A stretch of 7,281 nucleotides of DNA. It comes from Desulfobacterales bacterium (lineage in GTDB: Bacteria; Desulfobacterota; Desulfobacteria; Desulfobacterales; Desulfosalsimonadaceae). The DNA lies in assembly GCA_007135795.1 (NCBI GenBank), contig SLIE01000283.1:1-7281 (forward strand), read 5' to 3'. The notes under the pieces are model-generated. The model saw only the letters and a list, made by a program, of their open reading frames with translations, was not told where the DNA came from and made no database searches. Position 1 is the stretch's first letter. Each line of letters starts with the position of its first letter. The position numbers and the translations under genes are program-made. Positions 1-6,372 of this stretch are shown in pieces.

Positions 1-653
1 AAAATTTGGGTGATTTCGGCGGCTTTACTATTCAAGGTCGATGTGATCCGGATCAGTTCTTCAATTACCCGCGGCTCGGCCAATCTTCCCTTTACGGCAG
101 TGGCCAGTATGCCGGTCCCTATCGGTTTGGTCAGAATCAGTCGATCGTTTAGTTTTGCGCCGCCGTTGGTTAACAGCTTTCCGGGGTGGACAATACCGGT
201 AACCGCCAGACCATACTTGAATTCTGGATCTTCCACACTGTGTCCGCCTGCCAGAACCGCCCCTGATTCGTGTATTTTTTCCAGGCCGCCTTCCAATGTT
301 TCCCGAAGTATTGATTCCGGCAGGTCTTTTGTGGGAAAGCAGACGATATTCAGGGCGGTTATGGGCTTTCCGCCCATTGCATATACGTCGCTCAATGCAT
401 TGGCCGCGGCAATTCTTCCAAAATCATACGCGCTGTCGATAATGGGGGTGAAAAAATCGACTGTCTGGATAAGGGCGGTTTCGTCATTCAACAGGTATAC
501 CCCGGCATCATCTGAGCTCTCTATGCCTACCAGGAGCCGGGGATTCCTGTGGATCGGTAAATTTGCCACAACGCGGTCCAGGACCCCCGGACCCAGCTTT
601 GCGGCTCAGCCGGACGCCTTTGTTTTTTGCGTCAGTCGATATTCGTCGGACAT
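1..653 (-). CDS. selD: Selenophosphate synthetase SelD (selenide, water dikinase), selenocysteine-containing, 3' end outside window
   Basis: SelD makes selenophosphate from selenide and ATP, the selenium donor for Sec-tRNA and selenouridine. I see 217 codons from ATG at 653 to the window edge, open except for one TGA at codon 16. Around it the protein reads KASG-U-AAKLGP, which aligns with the SelD active-site motif: Sec/Cys, then Lys three residues later (K19). Further SelD signatures follow: SSDDAGVY (46-53), the metal/ATP segment QTVDFFTPIID (63-73), FGRIAAANALSDVYAMGGKP (78-97) and a later LAGGHSVEDPEFKYGLAVTG. The TGA is therefore read as selenocysteine, supported by a SECIS-like hairpin just downstream. 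The start lies 17 nt after the pyrK stop, with a short AAAGG as a weak ribosome site; an ATG at 667-665 is out of frame. Codons after 217, including the C-terminal domain, are not in the window. A caller that stops at TGA will lose or shorten the N-terminus. Confidence 0.95.
565..605 (-). promoter_or_regulatory. Bacterial SECIS hairpin for Sec insertion in selD
   Basis: The 41 nt directly after the UGA fold by inspection into one long hairpin. The lower stem pairs GCCGC (605-601) with GUGGC (569-565). A middle stem pairs AAAGC (600-596) with GCGUU (574-570) with one A/G mismatch. A 5'-side UG bulge (595-594) follows. The upper stem pairs GGUCC (593-589) with GGACC (579-575). The 9-nt apical loop GGGGGUCCU (588-580) contains GGUC. 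A bulged U and a G/GU-bearing apical loop at this distance are the known features recognised by SelB in E. coli fdhF mRNA. All of it lies in coding sequence, as in bacteria generally. Pairing was done by eye and no energy was calculated. Confidence 0.85.
606..608 (-). other. In-frame UGA recoded as selenocysteine (SelD residue 16)
   Basis: The plus-strand TCA is a TGA codon in the selD frame. It falls in KASG-U-AAKLGP, at the site of the catalytic Cys/Sec of SelD (Cys17 in E. coli SelD, with the essential Lys three residues on). The reading frame is SelD-like on both sides, most strongly downstream, so a nonsense mutation is unlikely. Confidence 0.92.
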
Positions 654-670
654 AGACCTTTTTCCATTAA

Positions 671-1468
671 TTAGAATTTCAGTACGGATGCATCAAAGAC
701 CGGACCATCCTTGCAAATATGCCGGTACCCTTCGGAGTAATCTTCTGTTTTGACCGCGCATCCCATACATACCCCGAGACCGCACGCCATGAGCGTTTCG
801 ATGGACACTTCACATGGAATCTGATTTTTTTTCGCAATTTCAGCCACGGCATGCAGCAGGCCGTGGGGACCGCATGCATAGATCATATCCGGTGTATGAT
901 CTTCAAGCCATGTTTCTAGGAGTTCGGTTACCAGTCCTTTTTTTCCGTAACTGCCGTCATCCGTGCTGATCGCCATGAACAGGCCTTGTCTTGAAAAATC
1001 TTCTTTACACAAAATATCGGATTTGGATCTTCCGCCCAGAAATACCGGGACATTGGAAAGTGAGACACCTGATTCGCCAAGCCGTTCGGATAGAAAAACA
1101 ATCGGCGCCACGCCGATTCCACCGGCTACCAGTACCGGTCTTGCAAGGTTTGTTGGCACAGAAAAACCATGTCCCAGGGGGCCTAACAAATCAACGGTTT
1201 CGTTTTCCTTCCTTTCAGAAAGCTGGGCTGTAAAGCCCCCGACGACCCTGTAAAGAATTTCAAGACCTGTGACAACATCTTCGGTTTTGATCAGCTTGTG
1301 TATGGAGAAGGGGCGACGCAGCAATGGTTCCATCCGGTCGGTGATTTTCAGGGTGACGAACTGCCCGGCGTTTGCATTTTCGTATGCAGGATCACACGTC
1401 AGGCCGATTTTATAATAACCGTTCTTCACTACGGCGTTATAAAGGATTTTTGCTGTTTCTTGCGGCAT
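671..1468 (-). CDS. pyrK: Dihydroorotate dehydrogenase B electron-transfer subunit (PyrK)
   Basis: 265 aa, usual size for PyrK. This iron-sulfur flavoprotein passes electrons between NAD(H) and the FMN of PyrD (type 1B enzyme) in pyrimidine synthesis, in the cytoplasm. The N-terminal FAD-binding barrel has RRPFSIHK (51-58) and LLGPLGHGF (94-102). The NAD-binding domain has AGGIGVAPI (115-123) and YACGPHGLL (197-205). The C-terminal 2Fe-2S motif is C229-x4-C234-x2-C237-x14-C252, in the diagnostic MACGLGVCMGC...CKDGPVFDA context. ATG at 1468 is preceded by AGGGA about 9 nt upstream. The gene lies 65 nt after pgeF and 17 nt before selD. pyrD, which normally follows, is absent at this place. The FNR/PyrK fold is certain; the partner is inferred, and a stand-alone electron-transfer role cannot be excluded. 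Confidence 0.9.
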   Translation of the reverse strand: MPQETAKILYNAVVKNGYYKIGLTCDPAYENANAGQFVTLKITDRMEPLLRRPFSIHKLIKTEDVVTGLEILYRVVGGFTAQLSERKENETVDLLGPLGHGFSVPTNLARPVLVAGGIGVAPIVFLSERLGESGVSLSNVPVFLGGRSKSDILCKEDFSRQGLFMAISTDDGSYGKKGLVTELLETWLEDHTPDMIYACGPHGLLHAVAEIAKKNQIPCEVSIETLMACGLGVCMGCAVKTEDYSEGYRHICKDGPVFDASVLKF

Positions 1469-1533
1469 TTTTCAATTCCCTGCCCGTCGTGTATATTGTT
1501 TTTCTGGAGTTTGTTTAAAAAATACAATACATG

Positions 1534-2307
1534 CTACCCGGCCGACAGTCCAATGACAGATGCGAATCGGCCGGTTGTTTTTGCGTGCCTGTAAGAAAAA
1601 AACAGGTGCGGGTTGCATTTGGTACAAATATTTGAAGTTTCAATGTTTGCCGGCAGCACTCCCCGATCCTTCAGTTGATCATGGCTTGCCTGCCAGAAAT
1701 TGAACCGGTTTTGTGAGTCGCGATATTTCCAGAACGATTCCGGGATTTCAGATTCATAGTGTACAAATTCAGCGCAGCAGGGGCCCAGCGATGGCCCAAT
1801 GCCGGCAATGAGGGATTCCGGGGCCGAGCCGAAACGGGTTTTCATCGTGTCGACACACTTGCCAACAATATTATTGATGCTTCCCCGCCAGCCCGAATGG
1901 ATATTTGCCACTGCCCTGTTAACCGGATCAAACAGCATAACGGATTGGCAATCAGCAACCTGTATCACTAGCATATTCCCCGGACTCTTGGATATAACGC
2001 CGTCTGATTCCGGAAAACAAGCGGTACTGCCATTCTGGACGGTTGTTTCTTCGATAACTGTAATATCCGTTCCATGCACCTGTGACAAGAAGTACAGCGC
2101 CTTTGCATTCAGGCATTCGGCAATGGCATTCCGGTTTTGGTGAACGGCAAAATCACTGTCACCACCGTTTTTCCCAATGTTAAGCGATGCAAAAGCCCCC
2201 CGGCTCCATCCCTCCAGCCGGGTGAAGATTCCATGCACCACTTCCGGGAAATGATCCAGGTTTTTATATGTTAGATATGTCAGATTGTTTTTTTGTCGAA
2301 ATCTCAT
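1534..2307 (-). CDS. pgeF: Peptidoglycan editing factor PgeF (YfiH/YlmD/LACC1 family)
   Basis: 257 aa, full length. The family was once called laccase or polyphenol oxidase. E. coli PgeF (YfiH) prevents wrong amino acids in peptidoglycan stem peptides, and relatives act on purine nucleosides. The zinc/catalytic set is visible: SQVHGTDI (H78), VADCQSVMLFD (C120) and NIHSGWRG (H137), followed by GIGPSLGPCCAEF and the C-terminal SNICTKCNPHLFFSYRHAKTTGR. Members usually have Pro after ADC-x; here the segment is ADCQSV, a modest variation. I chose ATG at 2307, 2 nt after the comF stop, because the frame upstream to 2379 overlaps comF by about 70 bp and adds 24 residues unlike the family. The spacing implies cotranslation with comF. 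The exact physiological substrate is not shown by the sequence. Confidence 0.92.
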   Translation of the reverse strand: MRFRQKNNLTYLTYKNLDHFPEVVHGIFTRLEGWSRGAFASLNIGKNGGDSDFAVHQNRNAIAECLNAKALYFLSQVHGTDITVIEETTVQNGSTACFPESDGVISKSPGNMLVIQVADCQSVMLFDPVNRAVANIHSGWRGSINNIVGKCVDTMKTRFGSAPESLIAGIGPSLGPCCAEFVHYESEIPESFWKYRDSQNRFNFWQASHDQLKDRGVLPANIETSNICTKCNPHLFFSYRHAKTTGRFASVIGLSAG

Positions 2308-2309
2308 CT

Positions 2310-3233
2310 TTACATAGCCCTGGCAAGCGTAAGGAAATATACCTCCGAAGCACCTGCCCGTTTTAACGCAAGAGCGCATTCTTCCAATGTTGCCCCCGTG
2401 GTATACACATCATCGATTAAAAGTATGCGGCTATTGCGGATTTTGTCGGTATCGGTTACCGCAAAGGCGTTTTTGATATTTTCCGCGCGCTTTTTTCGAT
2501 CGAGACCGGTCTGTGTGTCGGTATTTTTTACCCGTATCAGCAGCTTGTCCGCCAGAACGGAACCGTTATCCGTCCGCCTTTGTCCACCGGTTTTCAACCA
2601 TGGCCAATGGTAGAGCATATATGCAACCTGGTCAAACCCTCTTTTTCTGAGCTTTCGTTTGTGGAGTGGTACGGGAATAATGAAATCTATCTGCGTCTGT
2701 GCGTAATGCTTTAAAAAATGAATGTGCAAAAGGGTGCCAAAAGGACGGCCAAGCGCAGTATTTCCACTGTATTTATAAGCGTGAATCAGTTTCATCAATG
2801 CCCCTGCATGCTGACCGCATGCCCGGGCCGATATGAATGGTTTTTCCGCAGATATGCACTGGCCGCAAAGGTGGTCTTCACCGGCCCTGCTTTTGAATTG
2901 TATGCCGCACTGGGTGCATATTGGCGGTGTTACGGGAGAAAAGTCGGCCATACAAACATGACAAAGATACCGCGCCATGACAGTTGGAAAAATATGCCCG
3001 GCCGATTCGGAAGCCAGGTCAGTCAGGTCGGCACCGGCAGGGGTTTTTCCCGGGTATTCTTCAGTGTCGAAAAATTCATTACATGTAAAGCATGTTTCCG
3101 GAAAAAGTCCGTTGGAAACGACCCGTGCCAATCGCTTTCCGATTTTTTTCCAGATCCCGGGTACAATGCGAAACCCGGCATTTCCGGGTTTCGCATTGCT
3201 TTTGGATTTCATATTCACGGATTTACCAATCAT
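2310..3233 (-). CDS. comF: ComF family protein (double zinc ribbon plus phosphoribosyltransferase domain)
   Basis: 307 aa from the chosen start. ComF-type proteins have an N-terminal zinc-ribbon region and a type I phosphoribosyltransferase domain; they are needed for DNA uptake in competent bacteria (B. subtilis ComFC, Haemophilus Com101A) but are also common where competence is unproven. Visible here are four CxxC pairs (C48/C51, C91/C94, C106/C109, C123/C126), the PRTase segment [18 protein letters not shown] and the PRPP loop [13 protein letters not shown] (270-282). About 39 residues separate the first two pairs, which seems longer than usual. ATG at 3233 overlaps the icd stop in an ATGA arrangement, suggesting translational coupling. 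ATG at 3212 or TTG at 3131 (GGAAAG just upstream) are alternatives: family similarity begins only near residue 34, and the first codons contain a 15-bp perfect inverted repeat. The C-terminus abuts pgeF. Confidence 0.88.
   Translation of the reverse strand: MIGKSVNMKSKSNAKPGNAGFRIVPGIWKKIGKRLARVVSNGLFPETCFTCNEFFDTEEYPGKTPAGADLTDLASESAGHIFPTVMARYLCHVCMADFSPVTPPICTQCGIQFKSRAGEDHLCGQCISAEKPFISARACGQHAGALMKLIHAYKYSGNTALGRPFGTLLHIHFLKHYAQTQIDFIIPVPLHKRKLRKRGFDQVAYMLYHWPWLKTGGQRRTDNGSVLADKLLIRVKNTDTQTGLDRKKRAENIKNAFAVTDTDKIRNSRILLIDDVYTTGATLEECALALKRAGASEVYFLTLARAM
3164..3198 (-). repeat. Perfect 15-bp inverted repeat (strong hairpin) near the icd/comF junction
   Basis: CAATGCGAAACCCGG at 3164-3178 is the exact reverse complement of 3184-3198, with a 5-nt loop at 3179-3183. 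It starts 31 nt downstream of the icd stop and lies in the apparent comF frame, encoding roughly [11 protein letters not shown]. On the transcribed side no U-tract follows, so it is not a standard intrinsic terminator for icd; the opposite strand is only mildly T-rich after the stem. Possible roles are 3' protection of icd mRNA, a processing site or damping of comF translation. Palindromic codon use in a poorly conserved N-terminus suggests the structure is not merely chance. Confidence 0.85.
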
Positions 3234-4453
3234 CCCATCCGGCGCACAATGGCCTGGCCGAATGCCGAGCACTTCATTTCGGTTGCCCCTTTTATCTGAC
3301 GGGCCAGATCGTATGTCACTTCGCCTGAACACACGGCGGCCTGAAGGCTGCTGCGAATGAGCGTCGCAGCTTCCGGCCAGCCGATGTGATCCAGCATCAA
3401 GGCCCCGGAAAGAATCAGGGAACTGGGGTTGACCTTGTCGAGCCCGGCATATTTCGGTGCCGTGCCATGGGTTGCTTCAAAGACCGCGCAATCATCACTA
3501 AGGTTGGCGCCTGGTGCCATGCCAAGCCCGCCAACCTGCGCTGCGAGGGCATCGGATATGTAATCCCCGTTCAGGTTGGGGGTGGCAATAACATCGAACT
3601 CTTCCGGTCTGAGCAATATTTGCTGGAAGAGCATGTCCGCGATCCTGTCTTTAATCACTATTTTTCCGGCAGGTTGTTTGCCGTCATGGATTGTATACAA
3701 CTCGTCTTCCGTAATAACCCGGTCCCGGAACTTTTCAAGCGCCACTTCGTACCCCCATGTTCGAAAAGCCCCTTCCGTGAATTTCATGATATTTCCCTTA
3801 TGCATCAGGGTCACGGAGGGATATTCGTGATCAATGGCGTATTGAATGGCTTTGGCGACAAGCCGTTTTGTGTTTGCAGGGCTGATCGGTTTAATGCCGA
3901 TCCCCGATTTTTCCGGCAGGTCGGCGCCCATGGTCTCTGTTAAAAAAGTAATGACCTGTTCGGCTTCATCAGTTCCTGAAGCCCATTCAATCCCTGCATA
4001 AACATCCTCGGTGTTCTCGCGGAATATGACCATGTTGATTTTTTCAGGATGCTTCATGGGGGAGGGGACTGCATCAATATAACGAACGGGCCGGATACAG
4101 GCAAAAAGATCGAGTTTCTGGCGGATTGTCACGTTAAGGCTCCGGATACCTTCACCAACCGGGGTCGTAAGGGGACCCTTGATCGCAACCATGTGCTCTT
4201 TTATCTCTTCCAATGCCTCCGGGGACAACCATTGCCCATCTTTGTTAAACCCTTTTTCTCCGACAAACAATTCATGCCAGGCGATCGCTCTTTTTCCCTT
4301 ATATGCGGAATTAACGGCAGCATCGATGACCATGCGGGTTGCTTGCCATATATCCGGGCCAATGCCGTCACCCTCGATAAACGGGATAATCGGATGGTCG
4401 GGAACATTCAGTTCGCCATTGCTCTTTTTAGTTATCTTTTGGGCATTTTTCAT
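3230..4453 (-). CDS. icd: NADP-dependent isocitrate dehydrogenase
   Basis: 407 aa, full-length homodimeric Icd of the E. coli type. It oxidatively decarboxylates isocitrate to 2-oxoglutarate with NADP+, feeding the TCA cycle and glutamate synthesis. Substrate residues are seen as RSLNV (S105, equivalent to the regulatory Ser113 of E. coli), R111, R121 and R145, with Y152 in YAGIEW and K219 in HKGNIMKF. The metal-binding aspartates are in NGDYISDA (D297, D301). The NADP determinants are all present: K334-Y335 (HGTAPKYAG), V341, Y381 and R385 (TYDLAR), so NADP rather than NAD is expected. ATG at 4453 has AAAGGA about 11-12 nt upstream, a rather long spacing. A 69-nt gap follows rlmB; no convincing promoter or terminator is visible there. 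The stop overlaps the apparent comF start. In a sulfate reducer it could serve biosynthesis or acetate oxidation. Confidence 0.97.
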   Translation of the reverse strand: MKNAQKITKKSNGELNVPDHPIIPFIEGDGIGPDIWQATRMVIDAAVNSAYKGKRAIAWHELFVGEKGFNKDGQWLSPEALEEIKEHMVAIKGPLTTPVGEGIRSLNVTIRQKLDLFACIRPVRYIDAVPSPMKHPEKINMVIFRENTEDVYAGIEWASGTDEAEQVITFLTETMGADLPEKSGIGIKPISPANTKRLVAKAIQYAIDHEYPSVTLMHKGNIMKFTEGAFRTWGYEVALEKFRDRVITEDELYTIHDGKQPAGKIVIKDRIADMLFQQILLRPEEFDVIATPNLNGDYISDALAAQVGGLGMAPGANLSDDCAVFEATHGTAPKYAGLDKVNPSSLILSGALMLDHIGWPEAATLIRSSLQAAVCSGEVTYDLARQIKGATEMKCSAFGQAIVRRMG

Positions 4454-4522
4454 ATGATTTCAAGTCCTTTCAATGTTCGGAGTCAGTTTATCGTTTATTG
4501 GAGGTCAGGCAGGAAGTTGGCA

Positions 4523-5293
4523 TTATTCGGCACTCCTGGCTGTTTTACGCTGTTCGTGTCGTTGGCGAATCCCCTCGTACATGGCAATGGCTCCGGCAAC
4601 CGAGGCGTTTAAGGAACCAATTGCGCCGAATTGCGGAATATGACAGAGGTTATCGCAGTTTTGGGCAACAAGTCTGCGAATTCCCGTATGTTCACCACCG
4701 ATGACGATGGCATGGGCGCCTGTCATGTCTGCATCGAAAATGGACAAAGCGCCCTTATGGTCGAGTCCGGTAACCCAGATCCCATGTTTTTTGAGTTCAT
4801 TTATTACGGCCACAAGATTTGTTACGCGACATATGCGACAATGTTCCATGGCGCCCGCCGATGCTCTTGAAACCAGGGGCGTCAACGGGGCGCAGCGATC
4901 TTTGGGAACAATAACGCCGGAAACGCCGGCACAGACGGCCGTACGGATCAGCGCACCTAAATTCCGGGGATCTTCGATACTGTCGATAATCAGGTATAAG
5001 GGCGCATCTTCGGTATCTGGTGTTTTAATCATTTCGGCGATGCTTGTGGGCGGGAAAAGACCTACTTTTGCGGCAACCTGCTGGTGTTGATCCGTACCGG
5101 AAAGGCTTTGTATCGCTTCAGCCGGTTTCGGCAGGGTCGGAATGTTCTTTTTCCGTGCGGATTCGGCAATATTTCCGGGTAGCGGCCTGGCAAAATAGAT
5201 TTCATGGAACTTGCGCTTGTTTGCACGCAGTGCCTCTTCGACGGAATGGATACCGGATATGATTTCATGTTGAGCTTTGGATTTGCGTGGCAT
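4523..5293 (-). CDS. rlmB: 23S rRNA (guanosine-2'-O-)-methyltransferase RlmB, TrmH/SpoU family
   Basis: 256 aa, usual RlmB length (E. coli 243). RlmB 2'-O-methylates G2251 in the peptidyl-transferase P loop of 23S rRNA using S-adenosylmethionine bound in a trefoil knot. The N-terminal substrate-binding domain starts with HEIISGIHSVEEAL (9-22). The SPOUT domain has motif 1 DSIEDPRNLGALIRTA (104-119, with N111 and R117), then VSRASAGAMEH (141-151), motif 2 VIGGEHTGIRRL (197-208, with E201) and motif 3 IPQFGAIGSLNASVAGAIAMYE (219-240). The start is 24 nt after the gmk stop, and I see no good Shine-Dalgarno sequence before it. A related TrmH-like paralogue with a different RNA target cannot be excluded, but the N-terminal domain favours RlmB. 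Confidence 0.9.
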   Translation of the reverse strand: MPRKSKAQHEIISGIHSVEEALRANKRKFHEIYFARPLPGNIAESARKKNIPTLPKPAEAIQSLSGTDQHQQVAAKVGLFPPTSIAEMIKTPDTEDAPLYLIIDSIEDPRNLGALIRTAVCAGVSGVIVPKDRCAPLTPLVSRASAGAMEHCRICRVTNLVAVINELKKHGIWVTGLDHKGALSIFDADMTGAHAIVIGGEHTGIRRLVAQNCDNLCHIPQFGAIGSLNASVAGAIAMYEGIRQRHEQRKTARSAE

Positions 5294-5317
5294 AGTGTGT
5301 TTAATTGCTGCAATACG

Positions 5318-5917
5318 TCATGATTGATTGTTTTCAGCCATGTATTCCCCAATCAGGGAACAAAGGTCTTCTATTCCATCTTCCAGGCGGTCATTGACAA
5401 TAACATGATCATAAAAATGCTTGCTGGCAATTTCTTTCCGGGCATGCCGGGTTCTGTTCACGATATCTTCCTCACTGTCCGTCTCTCTGGAACGAAGCCG
5501 TTCTTCAAGGATTTTCATGGACGGGGGCATGATGAAAATGGCCGTGCTCTTGGGATAGACGGATTTAATCTGCCTGGCCCCTTCCACGTCGATATCGAGC
5601 AATATGCTCTTGCCGGCATCGAGTGCGGCATTTAGCGCTTTTGCACAGGTACCGTAATAGTGACCATGGACCTTTGCCCATTCCGCCCATTCCCCTCTAT
5701 TTCTTTTTTCCTTGAATTCTTCTTCTGAGATAAAATAATAATCCCGGCCATCCACTTCGTTTTTGCGAGGCGCCCGGGTTGTGTGCGAAATCGAATAATC
5801 CAGTTCAGGAAATCTCTTCCTCAAGGCATTGCACAAAGTCGTTTTCCCGGCACCTGACGGTGCGGAGATAATGAAAAGCATTCCCTTTTGATTTTCATCA
5901 CTTCTGTTTTCGGACAT
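5318..5917 (-). CDS. gmk: Guanylate kinase
   Basis: 199 aa, full length. It phosphorylates GMP to GDP with ATP in the cytoplasm, an essential step of guanine nucleotide supply. The P-loop SAPSGAGKTTL is at 18-28. The GMP-binding region follows as DYSISHTTRAPRKNEVDGRDYYFIS (40-64). LLDIDVEGARQIK is the next conserved element, then the lid-side arginines in EERLRSRETDSEEDIVNR. The chosen ATG has GGAGG four nt upstream. Starting at Met13 would place the P-loop very near the N-terminus and is less likely. It lies 25 nt after remA and 24 nt before rlmB, consistent with one transcript; remA-gmk adjacency is widespread in bacteria. Confidence 0.97.
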   Translation of the reverse strand: MSENRSDENQKGMLFIISAPSGAGKTTLCNALRKRFPELDYSISHTTRAPRKNEVDGRDYYFISEEEFKEKRNRGEWAEWAKVHGHYYGTCAKALNAALDAGKSILLDIDVEGARQIKSVYPKSTAIFIMPPSMKILEERLRSRETDSEEDIVNRTRHARKEIASKHFYDHVIVNDRLEDGIEDLCSLIGEYMAENNQS

Positions 5918-5942
5918 TCATCCTCCAGATCGTTTCAAGCCG

Positions 5943-6212
5943 TCACATTGCCTTGGCGGTTTCTTTGTCCTTGAGTGTCATGAATCTCTGGGCCAGGGTT
6001 TCAGACTGGATGGAAGATAAAAGGATATGATTGGTTTTGGTAATGACGATCGAGCGAGTGCGGCGTCCGTGGGTGGCATCGATCAGCCGGTTCTCTTCTC
6101 TCGCTTCGTCTTTCAGCCGTCTCATGGGGGCGGAGTTCGGTGCCAGTATTGCTATAACCTCCTCGGCGACGATGGTACTGCCAAATCCAACATTCAATAA
6201 ATTGTAATCCAT
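5943..6212 (-). CDS. remA: RemA-like extracellular matrix regulator (DUF370)
   Basis: 89 aa, the usual size for this small family. B. subtilis RemA is an oligomeric DNA-binding protein that activates biofilm matrix and osmoprotection genes; in Gram-negative bacteria its role is largely unknown. The signature is clear: LLNVGFGSTIVAEEVIAIL (5-23), PNSAPMRRLKDEAREENRLIDATHGRRTRSIVI (25-57) and HILLSSIQSETLAQRF (62-77). The basic helix and the ATHGRRTR segment are the parts linked with DNA contact in RemA. A strong AAGGAG (6224-6219) sits 6 nt before the ATG and fixes the start. An intrinsic terminator separates it from yicC, so the transcript for remA-gmk-rlmB probably begins in 6213-6280, although I cannot point to a convincing -35/-10 pair. 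Confidence 0.93.
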   Translation of the reverse strand: MDYNLLNVGFGSTIVAEEVIAILAPNSAPMRRLKDEAREENRLIDATHGRRTRSIVITKTNHILLSSIQSETLAQRFMTLKDKETAKAM

Positions 6213-6280
6213 TTTTAACTCCTTTTGGTAAGGCTGATCTGTTTTTCATGCCTGGCTGCCGAACAATAACTGCCAATCAA

Positions 6281-6312
6281 CAAAAATCAGCGGGTATTTG
6301 CATTACCCGCTG
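6281..6312 (-). terminator. Rho-independent terminator after yicC
   Basis: On the minus strand a perfect 9-bp stem, CAGCGGGTA (6312-6304) with TACCCGCTG (6296-6288), encloses a 7-nt loop and is followed by ATTTTTG (6287-6281). This is a textbook intrinsic terminator shape, about 60 nt past the yicC stop and 69 nt before the remA start codon. On the plus strand no T-tract follows the stem. It could also act as a leader attenuator if transcription reads through from yicC. Confidence 0.85.
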
Positions 6313-6372
6313 TCGATGTGTCCCCATCTGTTTGAACATAATGAAAAGATCCTGGTGGGATGATACAGTGGG

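Noticed and set aside
606..608. selD as a pseudogene with a premature stop
   Set aside because: The stop falls exactly at the Sec/Cys active-site position, a SECIS-like hairpin follows, and the rest of the frame is intact with all motifs conserved.
10..753. 247-codon open frame on the plus strand
   Set aside because: It is antisense to selD and the end of pyrK, resembles no known family, and the minus-strand SelD reading is unmistakable.
1469..1533. AT-rich gap with a loose TATTGT/ACAATA dyad between pgeF and pyrK
   Set aside because: Only 6 bp pair over a 24-nt spacer, and no convincing promoter or terminator could be drawn from it.
2199..2222. 7-bp inverted repeat CCCGGCT/AGCCGGG
   Set aside because: It is within conserved pgeF coding sequence, is short with a 10-nt loop and has no T-tract; probably chance.
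3386..3943. 185-codon open frame on the plus strand
   Set aside because: It lies fully antisense to icd, whose catalytic and NADP motifs run across the whole region; it is a shadow frame.
4049..4612. 187-codon open frame on the plus strand, partly hydrophobic
   Set aside because: It is antisense to icd and the end of rlmB, with no recognisable domain and no good ribosome site.
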